In this document: piece after piece, positions 6,743 to 9,204 of the stretch
Position numbering within the stretch: the first letter of the stretch is position 1
Layout: the number at the start of each line of letters is the position of its first letter
Assembly: GCA_937974275.1 (NCBI GenBank)
Contig: CALJIF010000021.1
Span: forward strand, 1-9,204
Reading direction: 5' to 3'
From: an uncultured Flavobacteriales bacterium
Lineage (GTDB): Bacteria; Bacteroidota; Bacteroidia; Palsa-965
DNA: 9,204 bases
Notes under the pieces: model-generated
Database searches by the model: none
What the model saw: the letters and a program-made list of their open reading frames with translations, nothing else
Told to the model about the DNA's origin: nothing
Position numbers and translations under genes: made by a program

Positions 6743-7693
6743 TTACTCCAAAAGTCCGCGTCCTGTTTTGCGAATCGATCCATCCGATTTCATATCCAGC
6801 ACCAACTTATCCAAAATACCATTAATGAACTGTCTGGACTTCGGAGTGCTGTACGTTTTGGATATTTCGATGTATTCGTTAAGAGAAACTTTAACCGGAA
6901 TGCTGGTAAAATTGACCAACTCCGTCAAGGCCATTTTCATCAGGATAACATCCATGAGTGCAATACGGTCCACATCCCAATTCTTGGTTTTATCCGCAAT
7001 GAGTTTCGAGAAACGATCATTTTCGATAATGGTGCGACGGAACAAATCCACCACAAAGCGTTTATCATCTTCCGGATCGCGGAACAGCGGAGCCAATTCC
7101 GGGAAAACATCTTCCTTGCTGCTTTCCAATGTTCTGATGATTGCAGGTGCTACAGCCAAGTTCATATCGCCCGGCCAATGCATGTTACGTTCTTCCAGAA
7201 AATATTCGAAAGCTTCTTCATCAGCAATCTGCTTTTTGAAGATTTCAAGTATGAATTCCTGATCGCGTTGATAATTGTCTTCTTCCGCGTTCATGTATTC
7301 TTTGTAGCCTTCCCAAATGCGGATATTATCCCACACTTTACGGATCAATTCCTGATCTTCATCGCGCTGCCAGCCTAGCTTACGATGCTGCGCTTCGATA
7401 TGCAATCGTGGATGAGCCTCTAATTGAGCTAGAACGCGGTTATTCACAAACTTCAGGTTCGGATTCAGATCCTCCTGAGTAGGCAACATTTTCTCTTTCC
7501 CTAAATCAACTCTCATTTGTGCTGCGCGCTTCAATTCTGTAATAAAAAGCAACGACAACAAATACAGTTCGTAAGCTCTGTCAATACTGCGCATCATCTC
7601 GCGTTCGCCCGCAGGCATATCGGATGATTCGGCTTGAAAAAAACTATATAAGGCCTGCATCGCCTTAATTCGGAGGTATCTCCTGTTTAACAT
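6743..7693 (-). CDS. nusB: Transcription antitermination factor NusB, long Bacteroidota form
   Basis: The protein has 316 residues against about 140 for E. coli NusB. The N-terminus MLNRRYLRIKAMQALYSFFQ is the first NusB helix with the Arg-rich RNA-binding start. The conserved C-terminal half of the fold lies at about 200-310, with KNWDVDRIALMDVILMKMALTEL, then IPVKVSLNEYIEISKTYSTPKSRQFINGILDKL. The roughly 170 residues between are a highly charged helical insertion usual for Bacteroidota NusB. NusB with NusE (S10) binds boxA of rRNA leaders and prevents premature termination. It lies 65 bp downstream of the leucine dehydrogenase gene; I found no clear promoter there. Confidence 0.93.
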   Translation of the reverse strand: MLNRRYLRIKAMQALYSFFQAESSDMPAGEREMMRSIDRAYELYLLSLLFITELKRAAQMRVDLGKEKMLPTQEDLNPNLKFVNNRVLAQLEAHPRLHIEAQHRKLGWQRDEDQELIRKVWDNIRIWEGYKEYMNAEEDNYQRDQEFILEIFKKQIADEEAFEYFLEERNMHWPGDMNLAVAPAIIRTLESSKEDVFPELAPLFRDPEDDKRFVVDLFRRTIIENDRFSKLIADKTKNWDVDRIALMDVILMKMALTELVNFTSIPVKVSLNEYIEISKTYSTPKSRQFINGILDKLVLDMKSDGSIRKTGRGLLE

Positions 7694-7758
7694 GTGCGGG
7701 AAATAAAGAACGTTATAAGTGTATTCAATTTAAATTCTGATACTCGTTGAAATAAAAA

Positions 7759-8868
7759 TTATCGCTTTGTACGAATGCGCGCCATTGCTTCAATTCGGGC
7801 TTCAGCAGTTTTGTTGGCCGCTAAATAAGTAGGAATATTTTCCTGCTTAGACATCGCGAAAATGTTGGTTGTTGTATTGAATATGTTTTCAGCCTGACTT
7901 AACGCGTACTCACGACCGAATCCTGCAACCTCAGAATACACGTTGATCACGCCACCGGCATTCACCACAAAATCCGGAGCATATAAAATGCCTTTTTGCA
8001 TTACCAACTGCCCGTGTTTTACTTCATCTGCAAGCTGATTGTTGGCTGCACCGCAAATAATGCTGCACTTCAAACGATTCAAGGTATCGTCATTCACAGT
8101 TGCACCTAAAGCACATGGAGCGTAAATATCGACATCCTGATCGTAAATGGTATTACCATCAACGATTTCAACACCCGGGTTATTTTTCTTCACTTCCGCT
8201 AATCGATCCTCATAAATATCGGCAATCAGCACCTTCGCTCCTTCTTTAACCAGATGGTTAACAAGATATGATCCAACATGACCAACGCCCTGCACACTGA
8301 TTTTCTTTCCGCTCAGGCTATCGCTGCCCCAACGTTCTTTTGCTGCAGCTTTCATCGCGACATATACGCCATAAGCCGTTACAGGAGATGGATCTCCGCT
8401 ACCGCCCAATGCCGGAGGAATACCCGTTACATGTTTTGTTTCCATGTGCACATATTCCATGTCTTTAGCGTTAATGCCAACGTCTTCGGCAGTAATATAT
8501 TTTCCGCTTAAGCTGTTAACGAATTTCCCGAAACGACGCATCATTGCTTCCGATTTCTGTGTGCGTGCATCACCGATAATCACCGCTTTACCGCCACCTA
8601 AATTCAATCCGGCAACAGCGTTCTTATAGGTCATTCCTCGTGAAAGACGAAGGACATCAGTCAATGCTTCACTTTCATGTGCATAAGCCCACATACGAGT
8701 ACCACCCAACGCAGGTCCTAAAACGGTATTATGGATAGCGATGATCGCTTTCAATCCTGTTGCATTATCATTGCAAAACACTACCTGCTCGTGATCAAAA
8801 ACTCCCATTTGCCCGATCGGACCGTTTGCAACTGTTGCTGTTTGTTCTGTTTTAGTTTGCATAATCAT
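7759..8868 (-). CDS. Leucine / branched-chain amino acid dehydrogenase (Glu/Leu/Phe/Val family)
   Basis: From the ATG at 8868 the protein has 369 residues, matching the about 365 of Bacillus leucine dehydrogenase; an ATG two codons later (8862) is equally possible, while one at 8937 adds 23 unlike residues. Visible active-site residues are GGTRMW (55-60), MTYK (Lys82), GGGK (Lys94), TAEDVG (Asp129) and CGAANNQL (Asn276-277), corresponding to Lys68, Lys80, Asp115 and Asn262 of the Bacillus enzyme. The NAD-binding motif GVGHVG is at 194-199, with Asp217 after the second strand, fitting NAD rather than NADP. It is a cytoplasmic enzyme that oxidatively deaminates Leu, Val and Ile to 2-oxo acids, feeding catabolism and branched-chain fatty acid primers. 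Exact preference (Leu or Val) cannot be decided here. Confidence 0.92.
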   Translation of the reverse strand: MIMQTKTEQTATVANGPIGQMGVFDHEQVVFCNDNATGLKAIIAIHNTVLGPALGGTRMWAYAHESEALTDVLRLSRGMTYKNAVAGLNLGGGKAVIIGDARTQKSEAMMRRFGKFVNSLSGKYITAEDVGINAKDMEYVHMETKHVTGIPPALGGSGDPSPVTAYGVYVAMKAAAKERWGSDSLSGKKISVQGVGHVGSYLVNHLVKEGAKVLIADIYEDRLAEVKKNNPGVEIVDGNTIYDQDVDIYAPCALGATVNDDTLNRLKCSIICGAANNQLADEVKHGQLVMQKGILYAPDFVVNAGGVINVYSEVAGFGREYALSQAENIFNTTTNIFAMSKQENIPTYLAANKTAEARIEAMARIRTKR

Positions 8869-9116
8869 TAATTGTTCCCGAAGGAATAAAATTTCATTAA
8901 TTGTACAGACATAACCATATCGGCTAATACGATGCAAAAGTACCAGTTTATTTCACGTGAAACCTCAAAATACTTAAGTTTTACTAACTTCGGTCCGTTA
9001 TAACGTGTACCTCTTGCGTACGGCAACGCACTTCCTTGGTAGTAGAATAATTTGCATTGTGGATGCTCTACTTTTACGAAGTGGTTTGATGAGTCAAGTG
9101 CACCTTTGTAAAACAC
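8868..9116 (-). CDS. Possible small hypothetical protein upstream of the leucine dehydrogenase gene
   Basis: An 82-codon frame runs from a GTG at 9116 (two TAA codons lie just upstream, so it cannot be longer) to a TAA whose last base is the A of the leucine dehydrogenase ATG, in TAATG form. Codon choice in the first 55 codons looks like that of a real gene of this genome (GTA, TTA, AAC, TAC, CGT, GGT), and the residues look like a small beta-rich domain (HFVKVEHPQCKLFYY, KLVKLKYFEV). Against it are the GTG start, only 18 bp to the divergent gene at 9135, and a candidate promoter and palindrome inside the frame. I recognise no family. It could be a real small gene, a remnant, or chance. Confidence 0.35.
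   Translation of the reverse strand: MFYKGALDSSNHFVKVEHPQCKLFYYQGSALPYARGTRYNGPKLVKLKYFEVSREINWYFCIVLADMVMSVQLMKFYSFGNN
8935..8968 (-). promoter_or_regulatory. Candidate promoter of the leucine dehydrogenase gene
   Basis: On the minus strand TTG (8968-8966), a 23-base spacer, then TACTTTTG (8942-8935), a full match to TAnnTTTG, fit the Bacteroidota pattern TTG-N17-23-TAnnTTTG. The -7 box ends 66 bases before the ATG at 8868. The spacer contains the whole parS-like palindrome. If the small frame 9116-8868 is real, this promoter lies inside it. Confidence 0.45.
8949..8964. promoter_or_regulatory. parS-like palindrome (possible ParB/Spo0J binding site)
   Basis: The 16 bases TATTTCACGTGAAACC match the widespread bacterial parS consensus TGTTnCACGTGAAACA at all but the second and last positions; the core TTTCACGTGAAA (8951-8962) is a perfect 12-bp palindrome. 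ParB loads at such sites and spreads to organise chromosome segregation, usually near the origin. Alternatively it is an operator of the leucine dehydrogenase promoter, since it lies between the -33 and -7 elements. No parA/parB is in the window. Confidence 0.5.
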
Positions 9117-9134
9117 TAATTATTAATCGTATCC

Positions 9135-9204
9135 ATGCTTTCACGGAATATTTCGATACTCTTTTTCTTTTCCGGTATCGCTGCTATCATCTATCAAATT
9201 GTTT
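9135..9204 (+). CDS. Start of a membrane protein, probably spermidine-synthase-like (truncated at window end)
   Basis: Only 23 codons are visible, from the ATG at 9135; an in-frame TAA at 9117 excludes a start much further upstream. The residues MLSRNISILFFFSGIAAIIYQIV form a first membrane helix with SGxAAxxYQxV, which I recognise as the start of bacterial membrane proteins fused to a spermidine-synthase-like methyltransferase fold (usually SGfaALiYQvVW). The next visible base, T, fits a TGG (Trp) codon. The rest is outside the window, so the function is unproven. It is transcribed divergently from the leucine dehydrogenase; I found no clear promoter for it. Confidence 0.6.
   Translation, partial: MLSRNISILFFFSGIAAIIYQIV

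Noticed and set aside
6768..7262. 164-codon frame on the + strand inside nusB
   Set aside because: It is antisense to the conserved NusB frame, Ser-rich in the way mirror frames are, and has no start context or neighbours to support it.
8869..8937. ATG at 8937 as the start of leucine dehydrogenase
   Set aside because: The 23 extra residues do not resemble the family, the length then exceeds known enzymes, and the candidate -7 box would overlap this start.

Overview
The window looks like a chromosomal housekeeping region of a member of the Bacteroidota, probably outside the gut Bacteroides (a Flavobacteriales- or Chitinophagales-like lineage). The evidence is the AT-leaning composition, the weak or absent Shine-Dalgarno sequences, several matches to the Bacteroidota -7 box TAnnTTTG, a long form of NusB, and the gene order nusB - DUF1573 - yajC - YbbR. 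I see no mobile elements, CRISPR arrays, tRNA or rRNA genes. The species cannot be fixed from the sequence.

Layout. (1) Positions 1-596 (+) hold the last two thirds of a 3-hydroxybutyryl-CoA dehydrogenase, closed by a strong intrinsic terminator at 601-627. (2) Positions 3470-649 (-) form a compact three-gene envelope operon: a DUF4920 lipoprotein, a small mono-haem c-type cytochrome lipoprotein (TAATG overlap), and a membrane-anchored PQQ-like beta-propeller ending in a SPOR peptidoglycan-binding domain. (3) A roughly 200-bp divergent intergenic region with a -7 box and a perfect inverted repeat separates this operon from a (+) gene at 3700-4728. That gene encodes a lipoprotein with an uncharacterised two-cysteine domain followed by a beta-rich, barrel-like half. 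(4) Positions 7693-4784 (-) carry nusB, a DUF1573 lipoprotein, yajC and a YbbR-domain protein, which is the usual Bacteroidota cluster; coaE, often the next gene, is absent. (5) Positions 8868-7759 (-) encode a leucine/branched-chain amino acid dehydrogenase. Upstream of it lies a possible small ORF (9116-8868) and a near-perfect parS-like palindrome. (6) At 9135 (+) begins the N-terminus of a membrane protein resembling the fused membrane/spermidine-synthase-like family; it runs off the window.

How the genes fit together. The branched-chain amino acid dehydrogenase and the hydroxyacyl-CoA dehydrogenase belong to amino-acid and acyl-CoA catabolism. NusB serves rRNA transcription antitermination, and YajC is an accessory of the Sec translocon. 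The 649-3470 operon is the least understood part: two lipoproteins, one carrying haem c, made together with a peptidoglycan-binding propeller. The most notable signals are the parS-like site, the cytochrome/SPOR-propeller operon, the two-cysteine domain protein, and the operator-like inverted repeat at 3512-3532.
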